DNA of 58,431 bases. It comes from Phycisphaerae bacterium (GTDB lineage Bacteria > Planctomycetota > Phycisphaerae > Sedimentisphaerales > Anaerobacaceae). This document shows, piece by piece, positions 41,226-50,329 of the stretch (position 1 is its first letter; each line of letters starts with the position of its first letter). The notes beneath the pieces are model-generated. The model was not told the origin of the DNA and ran no database searches. It was given only the letters and a program-made list of their open reading frames with translations. The DNA lies in contig JAQTMR010000013.1 in assembly GCA_028714255.1 (NCBI GenBank), forward strand, positions 1 through 58,431, written 5' to 3'. A program made the position numbers and the translations under genes.

Positions 41226-42415
41226 AGTTTTAATCTCGCGAATTTTCGTTTGCCGACCTGGATAATCATACCATCGGCAGGCGTAATCATGGTGTTGGGG
41301 TCGTTGATTTTATTTTTGTCAATCTCAACCGCTCCCTGCTTTACCATTCTTTTCGCTTCACCGCCTGATGGCACAAGCTTGCAAGCCAAAAGCAGCTTAC
41401 TTGCCATAATCGGCTCAGCAGATATTTTGACATCCGGTATTTCGTCGGGCAGTTGGCCTTTTGCGAAGACCTTGTCAAATTCGGCAGCGGCGGCATCTGC
41501 GGTTTTCTCGTCATAAAACTGCATCATAATCGTCTTAGCCAAAAGGACTTTCGCCTCTTTCGGATGAGTCTTTTCCGAATTGACGAGTTCGGTAATCTTT
41601 TCAGCAGGCAGGCTGGTCAAAAGCGTGAAATAATTTTCCATCATCTCGTCGGAAATGCTCATAACTTTTCCGAACATATCGTTCGGCTCGTCGGTTACGC
41701 CGATGTAATTGCCCTTGGATTTACTCATTTTTTCTTTGCCGTCGAGGCCGACGAGAATCGGCATAGTAATTACAATCTGCGGCGGCTGCCCGTAGGCCCG
41801 CTGAATGTCCCTGCCGACAAGATTGTTGAATGTCTGGTCCGTGCCGCCGAGCTCGACATCGCTTTTGACCGCCACGGAGTCATATCCCTGCATCAAAGGA
41901 TAAATAAATTCGTGGGTATAAACATCTATATCGTTCTGCAGACGCTGCTTGAAACTATCCCTTTGGAGCATCTGCGCAACGGTTTTCTTCGCGGCAAGCT
42001 GTATTAGCTCCATAAGCGTCATTTTTTCGAGCCATTCGGTGTTATGTCTTACTTCGAGTTTGTCTTGCGAAGTGTCGAGGATTTTCCCTGCCTGCGCGAG
42101 ATAGGTTTTAGCGTTTTCTTCGATTTGCTCTGGTGACAGCATCGGCCTTGTAGCATTTTGACCGGTCGGGTCACCGATTCGCGCGGTGTAATCTCCGATG
42201 ATAAGGACTGCCTTATGGCCGAGGTCCTGAAACTGCCGCATTTTTCGAAGCACTACCGTATGACCGAGGTGAATATCGGGGCTGGTCGGGTCCAGACCAA
42301 GCTTGATTCTAAGCTGTCTGCCTGCTTTGGCGGCACCAGCGAGCTTATCGGCAAGCTCCTGCTCATTGAAAACTTCTACTGTCCCGCGTTTTAGTAATTT
42401 CAATTGCTCTCGCAT
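41222..42415 (-). CDS. tyrS: Tyrosyl-tRNA synthetase
   Basis: Charges tRNA-Tyr. It has 397 residues. The HIGH signature appears as HLGH in DPTSPDIHLGHTVVLRKM, and KMSKSKGN is the KMSKS loop. The C-terminal S4-like RNA-binding domain runs from about residue 335 (GGEAKRMVKQGAVEIDKNKI). Form and length are those of the TyrRS subgroup near 400 residues (TyrZ-type). First gene of a two-gene unit with the 193-residue unknown. Confidence 0.96.
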   Translation of the reverse strand: MREQLKLLKRGTVEVFNEQELADKLAGAAKAGRQLRIKLGLDPTSPDIHLGHTVVLRKMRQFQDLGHKAVLIIGDYTARIGDPTGQNATRPMLSPEQIEENAKTYLAQAGKILDTSQDKLEVRHNTEWLEKMTLMELIQLAAKKTVAQMLQRDSFKQRLQNDIDVYTHEFIYPLMQGYDSVAVKSDVELGGTDQTFNNLVGRDIQRAYGQPPQIVITMPILVGLDGKEKMSKSKGNYIGVTDEPNDMFGKVMSISDEMMENYFTLLTSLPAEKITELVNSEKTHPKEAKVLLAKTIMMQFYDEKTADAAAAEFDKVFAKGQLPDEIPDVKISAEPIMASKLLLACKLVPSGGEAKRMVKQGAVEIDKNKINDPNTMITPADGMIIQVGKRKFARLKL

Positions 42416-42464
42416 ATATTCCAGTTTATTCTAACAAACCATGTTTTCTTGCTGTTTTCCGCAA

Positions 42465-42716
42465 TCATTTCCACATTACCAGTCCAAACCCTATTCCCGT
42501 AACAGGAAAGATAATCAAGGCAAGGGCAGTCTCCGCAGAGAGGAATTGTCCCAAAAACGGCTCTTTGTTTCCGTCCCAACAAATCGTCAGAACTCTATAT
42601 AGAATTGCAGTCATAACTCCCCACATCAGGACTCCGTAGAGAATCACATATCTCCACTTACCCTTAGCAAGTGTCCTGCTAAGTTTTTCTTTCTGTTGTT
42701 CTGATAACTCTTTCAT
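42465..42716 (-). CDS. Small two-span membrane protein, unknown
   Basis: An 83-residue protein. A basic N-terminus (ELSEQQKEKLSRTLAKGKWR) precedes two transmembrane helices near residues 27-47 and 62-81. The short Q/E/K-rich lead before the first helix is common in small integral membrane proteins. It lies 49 bases upstream of tyrS on the same strand. No family recognised. Confidence 0.55.
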   Translation of the reverse strand: MKELSEQQKEKLSRTLAKGKWRYVILYGVLMWGVMTAILYRVLTICWDGNKEPFLGQFLSAETALALIIFPVTGIGFGLVMWK

Positions 42717-42812
42717 TTTCTAAACCATATATTTCCTGCTTATCCAGGATTAGCAGTAGCAATTATAAAGCTTGAGCGATAAATAAGCAAGAATTACCCA
42801 ACAACCAGTTTT

Positions 42813-43331
42813 TTAATAAGGCTTTGCTCTTTTAACCTTGTTTTGTTTGACATATGAAGCCGCGGTAAAGAGATACACAATAACAGCGGCAACGAAGAAA
42901 ACAACACACCATATTTTTACCTGCCACTGACTCATCAGCCGCCATAATGGCCTTACTTTGCTCGGCCAGAATATTAGCACGTCCCAGTGGTAAAGAGCGT
43001 CAATAACAACATGAAGCCAGACACCCAGGACGCCGGACACGACCATTTTCCAAAAACCGGTTCGGTAGGGGATTAAAAGCATCTGCATTATTTTTCCAAA
43101 GAGATGCCGAAACGGATACGCCGCAATACCCCATACGGCACCAACTACCGCACCAATCAAAATGGTATGAGCATATCGATGCATCGGCCATCCGAGTCCA
43201 AGCAGGCTTATAACCAGCACCTCGATATCAACAATAACGTTGGCGAGGACAAAGACGGGGACATCGAGCCACTTTCTAAAGATAAGCCCGAGAAACACGC
43301 TTGGTCCAAAATGATATGGTGTAACCGGCAT
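42813..43331 (-). CDS. Polytopic membrane protein of YbcI/DUF457-like type
   Basis: A 172-residue protein with four or five transmembrane helices and the pattern MPVTPYHFGPS ... DIEVL ... HRYAHT ... HVVIDALYHWD. Histidines and aspartates placed like this resemble the membrane-bound 'metal-dependent hydrolase' families (YbcI/DUF457/DUF4184). The activity of these families is not well established. It stands alone between other small membrane protein genes on the minus strand. Confidence 0.65.
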   Translation of the reverse strand: MPVTPYHFGPSVFLGLIFRKWLDVPVFVLANVIVDIEVLVISLLGLGWPMHRYAHTILIGAVVGAVWGIAAYPFRHLFGKIMQMLLIPYRTGFWKMVVSGVLGVWLHVVIDALYHWDVLIFWPSKVRPLWRLMSQWQVKIWCVVFFVAAVIVYLFTAASYVKQNKVKRAKPY

Positions 43332-43360
43332 ATATTCTTTGTATACTACCCCAACTGATT

Positions 43361-43840
43361 TTAGGTTCTTGGAGATTTGTCTTCTTGCCTATGAGGAATA
43401 AAGGCTTCAAATACTCTTTTGTTTCTTCTTCTATTCAAAGGAACATTAACAAAAGCGAACATAAAGCAAAAACCTGCAAGCATAAAAAATGAGCCGCATT
43501 TCCAATATAATCCCATTATTACTTCCGTATAGTTCTTAATCTCGTCCGGATTTACAGGTGTGGATTCTTCGCCTGTTTTAGAAATAAATTTTATTAGATG
43601 TGCTTTTTCTGGTATTATCGAAGCCATGCCTTTTTCACCTAGCCGGAATGACCAAATACTCACTCCAATAGAAATTATCCCAATTATTAAAAGAAGTGGC
43701 ACTACCATCCGCTGGGCTTTAACATAATCGGCTACGATTTCCCATTGTTTGTCTGACAAATCCGCCTTTGAAGCTCCAATCGAATCAAGATATTTCTCCG
43801 CAGCCTGCTGGATTCTTGGGGAGATCTTTTTTCTTGCCAT
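43361..43840 (-). CDS. Two-span membrane protein, unknown
   Basis: A 159-residue protein with a basic N-terminal cytoplasmic domain of about 45 residues (KISPRIQQAAEKYLDSIGAS), a helix at about 46-66, an extracytoplasmic loop of about 45 residues and a second helix at about 112-130, then a basic tail. No family recognised. The start is 2 bases after the hldD stop, so it is probably co-transcribed with hldD. Confidence 0.6.
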   Translation of the reverse strand: MARKKISPRIQQAAEKYLDSIGASKADLSDKQWEIVADYVKAQRMVVPLLLIIGIISIGVSIWSFRLGEKGMASIIPEKAHLIKFISKTGEESTPVNPDEIKNYTEVIMGLYWKCGSFFMLAGFCFMFAFVNVPLNRRRNKRVFEAFIPHRQEDKSPRT

Positions 43841-43841
43841 A

Positions 43842-44816
43842 TTAATATCCCCCTAAATAACTGCTGTTCTGCAAATAGTTTTGGACATAATCTTTTACTG
43901 CGTCTTCGAGGGAAGTTATTTGTTGTTTATAGCCGGCCCTGCGGAGCTTGGTTATGTCGGCCTGCGTGAAGTACTGGTATTGATTGCGAATTGATTCTGG
44001 CATATCGATATATTCGATATTTTCTTTTTTACCCATCGCGGCAAAGACCGCTTTTGCAAGGTCGTTCCATGTACGTGCCTTGCCGGCGCCGATGTTAAAT
44101 AAACCGTTTACTTTCGGATTGTCATGGAAGAAAAGCGTCATATCGACGGCATCCTTTATGTAAAGGAAATCCCGTTTGTACTGGCCATCGGCGTAATCGG
44201 GATTGCAGCTTTTGAAGAGGCGCACTTTGCCGGCGGCATTTATCTGCTCGAAGGCTTTTAAGATGAAACTGCGCATATTACCCTTATGGTATTCGTTCGG
44301 GCCGAAGACATTAAAGTATTTCAAGCCGACGATTTTTCCAAGCAGGCTATTTTCCCGTACCCACATATCGAAACGCTGCTTGGAATGGCCGTAAAGATTC
44401 AGGGGCTGAAGCAGCTCGATTTTTCCTTCGTCATCGGAAAAACCTTTCGAGCCGTCGCCATAAGTAGCGGCACTGGAAGCATAGATGAAGCGGGAATCAG
44501 CATCTGTCGCCCATCGGGCCAGTGTTTCGGAGTATTGGCTGTTATTTTTTTCAAGGTATTCAGCATCTGTTTCGGTTGTGTCGGAACAGGCGCCAATATG
44601 AAAGACTGATTCGACGGCTGTATTGATTTTTTTATCAACGACTGTTTTTAGAAAATCGCTTTTCTCCGCATAGTCGGCAAAGGACAGATTCGCAAGATTT
44701 TCGCAACTTTCTTTGCCGAGTTCATCAACGACTAAAATATCGGTAATGCCTCTTTTGTTTAACGCAGCAATTATCGCCGAACCGATAAAGCCGGCCCCGC
44801 CGGTAACTATTATCAT
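43842..44816 (-). CDS. hldD: ADP-L-glycero-D-manno-heptose-6-epimerase
   Basis: A 324-residue short-chain dehydrogenase/epimerase. The NADP-binding motif is VTGGAGFIGSAI. The catalytic stretch is YASSAATYGDGSKGFSDDE with NLYGHSKQRFD (YxxxK), and GLKYFNVFGPNEYHKGNMRS is typical of HldD/RfaD. It makes the heptose for the inner core of lipopolysaccharide, again supporting an outer membrane. The rest of the heptose pathway is not in the window. Confidence 0.93.
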   Translation of the reverse strand: MIIVTGGAGFIGSAIIAALNKRGITDILVVDELGKESCENLANLSFADYAEKSDFLKTVVDKKINTAVESVFHIGACSDTTETDAEYLEKNNSQYSETLARWATDADSRFIYASSAATYGDGSKGFSDDEGKIELLQPLNLYGHSKQRFDMWVRENSLLGKIVGLKYFNVFGPNEYHKGNMRSFILKAFEQINAAGKVRLFKSCNPDYADGQYKRDFLYIKDAVDMTLFFHDNPKVNGLFNIGAGKARTWNDLAKAVFAAMGKKENIEYIDMPESIRNQYQYFTQADITKLRRAGYKQQITSLEDAVKDYVQNYLQNSSYLGGY

Positions 44817-44922
44817 TTATATATTCCTTATGCCAGCCACTTAGTTTTCATAAGCTTAATTTGACATCTCGATTGTGTCAATGATTAACAGATAGGCTGC
44901 AGGCGTATAAGTTTGAAGCGCA

Positions 44923-44950
44923 TAAAAAAACCGTCCAGCCGTGGACGGTT
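44923..44950 (-). terminator. Rho-independent terminator of the 31-codon peptide gene
   Basis: ACCGTCCA-GCCG-TGGACGGT, an 8-bp perfect stem with a 4-base loop (44930-44949), followed on the minus strand by seven T (44924-44930). It lies 27 bases past the stop of the small ORF at 44977-45072 and upstream of hldD, so it insulates hldD from that transcript. Confidence 0.88.
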
Positions 44951-44976
44951 AAAAGGTGAGAACATTTTTTATATTT

Positions 44977-45072
44977 CTAGCACATAGCAATGTAACTTGC
45001 TATTGCGAGAATTAAAATCCGCCTTTTCGTGAAAGTGAACGGAAGCCAAATATCGTAATAAAATTTTTTCAT
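44977..45072 (-). CDS. Predicted 31-residue membrane peptide
   Basis: A short ORF: ATG at 45070-45072, stop TAG at 44977-44979. A GGGGG run 6-10 bases upstream serves as ribosome binding site, a good promoter lies about 50 bases upstream and a strong terminator follows. The peptide begins MKKFYYDIWLPFTF, then a basic KRR, a hydrophobic stretch of about 11 residues (ILILAIASYIA), and ends MC. It resembles small single-span or signal-like peptides; a cysteine at the very end is odd. No family recognised. The 483-base gap between hldD and the aldo/keto reductase contains this unit and nothing else I can name. Confidence 0.6.
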   Translation of the reverse strand: MKKFYYDIWLPFTFTKRRILILAIASYIAMC

Positions 45073-45122
45073 CGCTACCCCCGGAAAACAAACCCGTTAA
45101 ATAATCATTCGGTTATGGGGTT

Positions 45123-45152
45123 ATTATACCCTAAAAGGGGGGCCGAAAGCAA
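45123..45152 (-). promoter_or_regulatory. Predicted promoter of the 31-codon peptide gene
   Basis: On the minus strand TTGCTT (45147-45152), an 18-base spacer and perfect TATAAT (45123-45128). A short inverted pair CCCCTTTTAGGG overlaps the spacer. Confidence 0.55.
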
Positions 45153-45299
45153 GAAAAATTGTCTCGTATTGCACTTAAATCCTTGAAAACAAAGCAGTTG
45201 CGCCATAAAAATCCGTCAGATTTTTGGCAGTGCGTATTCCCACTTTCAGGAAAAACCTGCCAAGCCGAAACTATCGGGATACCCTGTCTGAAAAACCGG

Positions 45300-46532
45300 T
45301 CAGGCCAGCTTGCCGACCGCTTCAGCCATGAGTTTTGCTATCGGCAAATGCTGCGGGCAGCGGGCCTCGGCAGAGCTATAATCAATACGGAGCAGTTTGT
45401 TTCGGACATCACCGGGAATTTGGGCAAAAAGCTCTCTTGCCTCTTCGTGTACGCCATAACTGTTGTAGTACATTAAATACCGCATAACCTCACTGACATA
45501 TGGCGTTTCCGGCAAAGCCGAATCACAAATCTCTGCACAGCCGGCACAATAACCGCTGCAGGTCGCCGCGGCGTATTTCTCAAAGACCTCGGCATCGGCC
45601 TTAGTAAGCTGGGTTTTATCGAGTGCCGCAGCTACGTTTAACGTCAGATGGGTGAGATTATCTCTGCCTATGCAGGCACAGCTTATTCTCTTGTCGTCCA
45701 AAATAAGTTTCAGCTTGGCCTGCCCATCGGTATAACCTTGCTGCAGGAAGTGTTCAGCCATTTTTTTGTCCGCTTCGGCCCTTAATCCCTGGCCGTTGGC
45801 CTGGGTCTTCATGGCGACAAGGCCGATGCCCGCTTTATGACAGGCATCAAGGGCATCCTGCATTTTCTTAACTCGCATCAACTGAAAGTTATAGGTTGTC
45901 ATTATCGCATCAATCCAATCGAGCTCGGCAGCGGCAGCAAGGCATTCGGCCATATTCTTGTGGGTAGTGAAGCCGAAAAACCGTATCAGTTTCCGCTTTT
46001 TTGCATCCTCAGCCCATTGTTTTAGTTCATCCGTTAACCGGCTGGGGTCATCCATCCCGTGAACGCCATAATACAAATCGATATAGTCGGTATTCATTTT
46101 CTTAAGGGACGTCTGAAGACGGTCTTCCACATCGGCTACGGTTTCGGCGCCGGATGCCTTGGTAGCAATGAACAAATCTTTTCGGACATTAGGATTGTTC
46201 GAGAGGTATTTACCCACGCCAAGTTCGCTGTTTCCGCCACCATAGTTATGTGCCGTGTCCCAATAATTGATACCCCACTGAAGGGCTTTTCTCAATATGA
46301 CCTGGTTCTCAACAACATCGAACATCGTGCCGAGCGACAGGATGGGGACTTCGACGCCTGTTTTGCCTAACTTTCGTTTCGGCATCTGAGGCTGTAGTTC
46401 CTGCGTTTTTGCCATGTTCGGCTCGTTCGGCTCGGCTTTCGCTCCGGTCGAGGCAAAGACCGAACCCAAACCAGCGGCACCCACAGTCTTCAAAAAGTTT
46501 CTTCTGTTGATTTTATTTTGTTTTTCTTTCAT
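45300..46532 (-). CDS. Tat-exported aldo/keto reductase with C-terminal cysteine-rich segment
   Basis: About 410 residues. The twin-arginine signal NRRNFLKTVGAAGLGSVFAS starts the protein. The aldo/keto reductase barrel follows: RKLGKTGVEVPILSLGTMFD, YWDTAHNYGGGNSELGVG with the catalytic Asp/Tyr, and the barrel lysine in LFIATKASGAETV. The C-terminal ~90 residues carry CSGYCAGCAEIC and a later cysteine, suggesting an iron-sulfur site. Start at 46532, with GGAG upstream; a TTG further up overlaps that site. Last gene of the redox operon, so it may receive electrons from the polyferredoxin. Confidence 0.87.
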   Translation of the reverse strand: MKEKQNKINRRNFLKTVGAAGLGSVFASTGAKAEPNEPNMAKTQELQPQMPKRKLGKTGVEVPILSLGTMFDVVENQVILRKALQWGINYWDTAHNYGGGNSELGVGKYLSNNPNVRKDLFIATKASGAETVADVEDRLQTSLKKMNTDYIDLYYGVHGMDDPSRLTDELKQWAEDAKKRKLIRFFGFTTHKNMAECLAAAAELDWIDAIMTTYNFQLMRVKKMQDALDACHKAGIGLVAMKTQANGQGLRAEADKKMAEHFLQQGYTDGQAKLKLILDDKRISCACIGRDNLTHLTLNVAAALDKTQLTKADAEVFEKYAAATCSGYCAGCAEICDSALPETPYVSEVMRYLMYYNSYGVHEEARELFAQIPGDVRNKLLRIDYSSAEARCPQHLPIAKLMAEAVGKLA

Positions 46533-46558
46533 CGCATTGCACTCCAAAATTGTCAGCG

Positions 46559-48298
46559 TTAAAGTAATAGTTTTCTATCAGCACTTCTTGTCTCACCTTC
46601 TGCGGAGACCCTTACAGCTTTTCTACCGCTTACAGGGCATTCGTGTTCGCACACTCCGCAGCCGATGCATTTTTCAATATCAACATAAGGCCTTTGCAGC
46701 CGAACCTGAACCTCGATTTTGCTGCCTGCAGCAGGAATTTCCCCAAATTGGTTATCAGATGAAATCACAATAGTATTTTCAGTATTTGCCGTGATTTTTG
46801 CGAATTTGTTACCTCTAACGGCACAATAGTAATCGCCGGTAGCGAATTTGTCAAGCGAAAGGTTACTTTCAACGGTTTCGATAGTATTACCTGATACCTT
46901 TTTTATCGTTAAAATGCCGTCTCTTACGGTATTGAAACATTCCTGCGTATAAATCGCCTTCGGACTAACGGGGCAGTTTTCTTCGCACACAATACAGGGC
47001 TTATCCATCGCCCAGGGCAGACATCTATTGCGGTCGAAAAAGGCGGTCCCCAACCTGATTGGCCCGACTTCTGCGAATTCGCCGAGGCCATGTTTCTCAT
47101 CGAGTGTAATAGGCCTGATAGCCGATGTCGGACAAACCTGCCCGCAAGCTACGCAGTTTAACTGACATCCGCTCGAACCGATTCTATTGTTCAGCACAGG
47201 CGTCCAGAGATTTTCCAGTCCGCCATCGATTCCGCCGGGCTGAATAACATTCGTGGGACATACCCGCATACACTGGCCGCACTTGAGACATCTCTTCAAA
47301 AATTCTTCCTCGGCCAACGAGCCGGGCGGCCGGATAACTCCATGATACCAGTTGCTGCCCAGTTTGCCGCTTAGTCTGACCGCCGGTATCGCGAAAACTC
47401 CGCTTGCCAGCGAGAGCATAAAGCCCCTGCGTGAAATATCGGGATTTGTAATTTCGCCCGTCAGCGAAGGCCGAGTCTGATAGGCGATTATATCGTGTCC
47501 ACAGCCATCGAGGCAGTTAAAGCAAAGCACGCATTCACTTATTCGGATGTTACCCGCAGGCTCACAGCCGCCTTCGCACGATTTTTCGCATAATTTGCAA
47601 TTAATACATTCACTTTGTCTTTTGCCGATTCGCCAAATGGCAAACCTGTCGATAATGCCGAATAACGCACCGAGGGGACATATAAATCTGCAATAGAACC
47701 TCGGTATAACCAGATTCAGTAAAACCGCTGTCAGGAACATCGCGAATATTAACCAGCCGCCGGTGTAAAACCGACTGCTTGTCGAAACGATGTTGGCAGT
47801 ACTATCGACTATCGGAAGCAAAACCAGATTAAAAGAGCGTGTTACAAGCGGGATAGGGTCGAGCAGGCCCGTCTGCAGACTGGCTGCAACCGATGGGAAC
47901 GCAGCTGCGAAAAGGAAGAATACGAGTATGAAGTATTTTATGCCCTGGGCTTTTCGATATTTGTTGCGCTGGATTTTTTGAGGCGTTGTTTTTCGGCGAC
48001 TTCCTAAAAAGCCGACGAAGTGATGAATTGAACCGAAGGGACAAACCCATCCGCAGAAAAACCGCCCGATTACTATTGTCAATACGACCGTAGCCAGAGC
48101 CCACAAAAGGCCTTTATAAAGCGTATGCGTTGTCAGCATTGTACCTATCGCTACCAGCGGGTCGAGCTGAAGAAATAAGTTCACGGGCCAGCCTCGAAGC
48201 TGCCAGAATTTTTCGCCAACGCTGGCGACTATGCAAAACCAGACAAACAAAAGAAAGAAGAAAATCTGGCTTATTCGTCTTGTCTGAGTAATTTTCAT
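46559..48298 (-). CDS. Membrane polyferredoxin (NapH/NosR/RdxA-like 4Fe-4S protein)
   Basis: A 579-residue protein. Several transmembrane helices lie in the N-terminal 220 residues, with the two motifs FCGWVCPFGSIHHFVG and FYCRFICPLGALFGII typical of NapH/MauN-type proteins. Further motifs include CINCKLCEKSCEGGC and CVLCFNCLDGCGHD. A Tat-like RRGFMLSLASG stretch lies mid-protein. After that come CLKCGQCMRVCPTNV, CVACGQVCPTSAI, CIVCEENCP and CIGCGVCEHECPVSG. It probably carries electrons from quinol or cytoplasm to the periplasmic side. It sits between DUF362 and the Tat-exported reductase. Confidence 0.88.
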   Translation of the reverse strand: MKITQTRRISQIFFFLLFVWFCIVASVGEKFWQLRGWPVNLFLQLDPLVAIGTMLTTHTLYKGLLWALATVVLTIVIGRFFCGWVCPFGSIHHFVGFLGSRRKTTPQKIQRNKYRKAQGIKYFILVFFLFAAAFPSVAASLQTGLLDPIPLVTRSFNLVLLPIVDSTANIVSTSSRFYTGGWLIFAMFLTAVLLNLVIPRFYCRFICPLGALFGIIDRFAIWRIGKRQSECINCKLCEKSCEGGCEPAGNIRISECVLCFNCLDGCGHDIIAYQTRPSLTGEITNPDISRRGFMLSLASGVFAIPAVRLSGKLGSNWYHGVIRPPGSLAEEEFLKRCLKCGQCMRVCPTNVIQPGGIDGGLENLWTPVLNNRIGSSGCQLNCVACGQVCPTSAIRPITLDEKHGLGEFAEVGPIRLGTAFFDRNRCLPWAMDKPCIVCEENCPVSPKAIYTQECFNTVRDGILTIKKVSGNTIETVESNLSLDKFATGDYYCAVRGNKFAKITANTENTIVISSDNQFGEIPAAGSKIEVQVRLQRPYVDIEKCIGCGVCEHECPVSGRKAVRVSAEGETRSADRKLLL

Positions 48299-48307
48299 AA
48301 ATTTACT

Positions 48308-49306
48308 TTAACTAACTGTCGCTATTATGGGTTTTAACGATTCGTAGTCTGTCGTCCCTGCGCCGGCCTTCTCGGCCTTTTCAAGGTAGGGCAAATCCGA
48401 AACCTTCATATCCAGCAAACTGCATCCGTAGGAATCAGCCGCCAGACAATTGGTGCTCGCAATTAAAGCATTCGCGCGTCTCAAATCTGAAATCGAGCCT
48501 CCGGTCGGCCCGTTGGTCATCATAACTTCGGTGCCGTCGAGTATAACCAGCGTCGGCTTTACAAGCATAGCCAGCTCGGCGATGATGCTGTTAATATCCT
48601 GATGAAAGATATTTCGCCGTCCGCCCAAAAGCCCATACCAGTTTTTCATTGTCATCGAGGCGCCTGCCCTGTGATGGTCCTTAACAGGTGTAATTCCAAT
48701 CAGCTTGTCAACCTTGCTGAACGGCTCAAAGAAAATGGGCCAGTCTTTAATAAGTTTGCCGCCGGCCAGTGACGTATGTTTGAAGAATTGTGCCTTCGGT
48801 AATACAACTTCGGCACCGGCGGCACTTGCCGCTTTGCCTATACCGCTTAATGCGAAACAGCTTTCGGGGTCGTTAATCGGATTGTCGGTAACAATGACTT
48901 TTTTTGCCCCGCCTCTGCTGTAGCACAATCTTACAACTTCCGCCACCAGCTCCGGATTAACCGTAGCGCCTAACATCGCCGGCGACGCAAACGCGACGTT
49001 GGGTTTTATCGCGACCGTTTCGCCGGGCTTGACGAATCTCTCTATCCCGCCGAGCAGTTCTATTGCCTTATCGACGGTTTTAATTCTGTCCGAACCATTT
49101 ACAATACTTATCACCTGGCCGGGACGAGGCTGTACCGAGAAGTCCGGCAGTGTCACTCGCTCTGTATCTTCGACACCGCCCCTCGGCCCCACAGCATCAT
49201 AAAGCAGCTTCGAAATAGCGCCCGCAACAGCGATTGAGATTCCCGCCTTGCCGGCCCGTGCCAATAGCTGCCTTCGGTTTAATTTTTTGTCGTCTTGTTC
49301 ATTCAT
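48308..49306 (-). CDS. DUF362-domain protein with twin-arginine-like signal
   Basis: A 332-residue protein. NRRQLLARAGKAGISIAVAG near the start looks like a Tat signal. The DUF362 body has VKPGETVAIKPNVAFASP, VTDNPINDPESCFALSG, LIGITPVKDHHRAGASMTMK and VILDGTEVMMTNGPTGG. DUF362 proteins are often encoded with ferredoxins; their reaction is not established. The start overlaps the end of the upstream DUF6599 gene by 8 bases. It lies 9 bases before the polyferredoxin. Confidence 0.88.
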   Translation of the reverse strand: MNEQDDKKLNRRQLLARAGKAGISIAVAGAISKLLYDAVGPRGGVEDTERVTLPDFSVQPRPGQVISIVNGSDRIKTVDKAIELLGGIERFVKPGETVAIKPNVAFASPAMLGATVNPELVAEVVRLCYSRGGAKKVIVTDNPINDPESCFALSGIGKAASAAGAEVVLPKAQFFKHTSLAGGKLIKDWPIFFEPFSKVDKLIGITPVKDHHRAGASMTMKNWYGLLGGRRNIFHQDINSIIAELAMLVKPTLVILDGTEVMMTNGPTGGSISDLRRANALIASTNCLAADSYGCSLLDMKVSDLPYLEKAEKAGAGTTDYESLKPIIATVS

Positions 49307-50315
49307 TATTTATCGATTTTAATTTGTTAATAAGCTCTTCCGCCAACTTTTCCGCCGAGGCCTGGCTTTGCGCCTCGTGGATACCGGCGACAAAAGGACC
49401 AACCGCAAAAACAATTTCAGTTGCGCCGTAGAAATCCACAACCCTGCCTGCTATGGTTTTGTTAGTCGTGTCTTTTATCTTGGCGCCATTTTCAATCAGA
49501 AACTTGAGATAACCTTCTGATACCGCCTCAGCTTCTTTGGAATCAGCCCGTTTACTCAAAAAGGCGGTAATAGTTTCATTTCCAATCTTGTATCTCGCGG
49601 AGAAAGTATTGGTTAGTTTTTCACAGCCGAAAGCGTTTTCCAGATAAAATTTGATACTGTCCGCAACCTGATTCTCCCTGGGAAACATTGCAAACTCGGC
49701 CATATCAGCATCTTTGTCAACAGCCAGATTCGCCTGAATATTGCCGGCGATTTCTGTCACCGCTTTGAACAATTCATCTGATTCGGCCGAACCGACCAGT
49801 TCTATATAATACCTGCCGTGCACAAAATACAGGGCGTTGCTGGTCTTGTACGCAATCTGTATAGACGGATAGGGCTGCGACTCGGCCCTTTTCTGCACAC
49901 TATAAACGGAGAAGGCGTTTTTAACTCCGCCCATATCGTAAGCATAAAATTCAATCCACAGATTCGGGTCGCTCGTGCTTATGAACCGCTGGGTGAATAG
50001 TTCCTTAAAGCCGGATTCGGTATAAAGAGGGGCCTTGCCGTTGATTTTTTCATAGAGGTTATCAGAATTGTAACTTTTAGCTTTTGAAAGCTCTTCAAAA
50101 CCTGCGGGGGCAAGGCCGGCGCCAATTGCGCTTTGGCCTGCGCCATCTTGTTGCTGACTTGTCTCGCCGGAGCCAGGCGAAGGCGGAACACCATATCTGG
50201 TTACATCATAATCGGATTGCTTTACGAATATACCAATACCGATGAGAACGAGAACCGCTAATAAGCAAACGCTTATAACAGATTCAAGATGTTTCATCCT
50301 GCCGGGAACAGACAT
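49299..50315 (-). CDS. DUF6599-like membrane-anchored protein
   Basis: About 338 residues. Start chosen at 50315, where GGAG lies 6 bases upstream. One N-terminal transmembrane helix (about residues 14-32, VISVCLLAVLVLIGIGIFV) is followed by a low-complexity linker and a periplasmic domain with DNLYEKINGKAPLYTESGFK, EFYAYDMGGVKNAFSVYSVQ and a C-terminal FYGATEIVFAVGPFVAGIHE. I associate this pattern with the planctomycete DUF6599 group, often encoded next to DUF362 genes. First gene of the redox operon; function unknown. Confidence 0.75.
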   Translation of the reverse strand: MSVPGRMKHLESVISVCLLAVLVLIGIGIFVKQSDYDVTRYGVPPSPGSGETSQQQDGAGQSAIGAGLAPAGFEELSKAKSYNSDNLYEKINGKAPLYTESGFKELFTQRFISTSDPNLWIEFYAYDMGGVKNAFSVYSVQKRAESQPYPSIQIAYKTSNALYFVHGRYYIELVGSAESDELFKAVTEIAGNIQANLAVDKDADMAEFAMFPRENQVADSIKFYLENAFGCEKLTNTFSARYKIGNETITAFLSKRADSKEAEAVSEGYLKFLIENGAKIKDTTNKTIAGRVVDFYGATEIVFAVGPFVAGIHEAQSQASAEKLAEELINKLKSINNE

Positions 50316-50329
50316 AACCAACTCCAATC

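Noticed and set aside
45207-45226. Hairpin AAAAATC/GATTTTT as terminator of the redox operon
   Set aside because: The stem is weak and A/T only apart from one pair; too poor to call.
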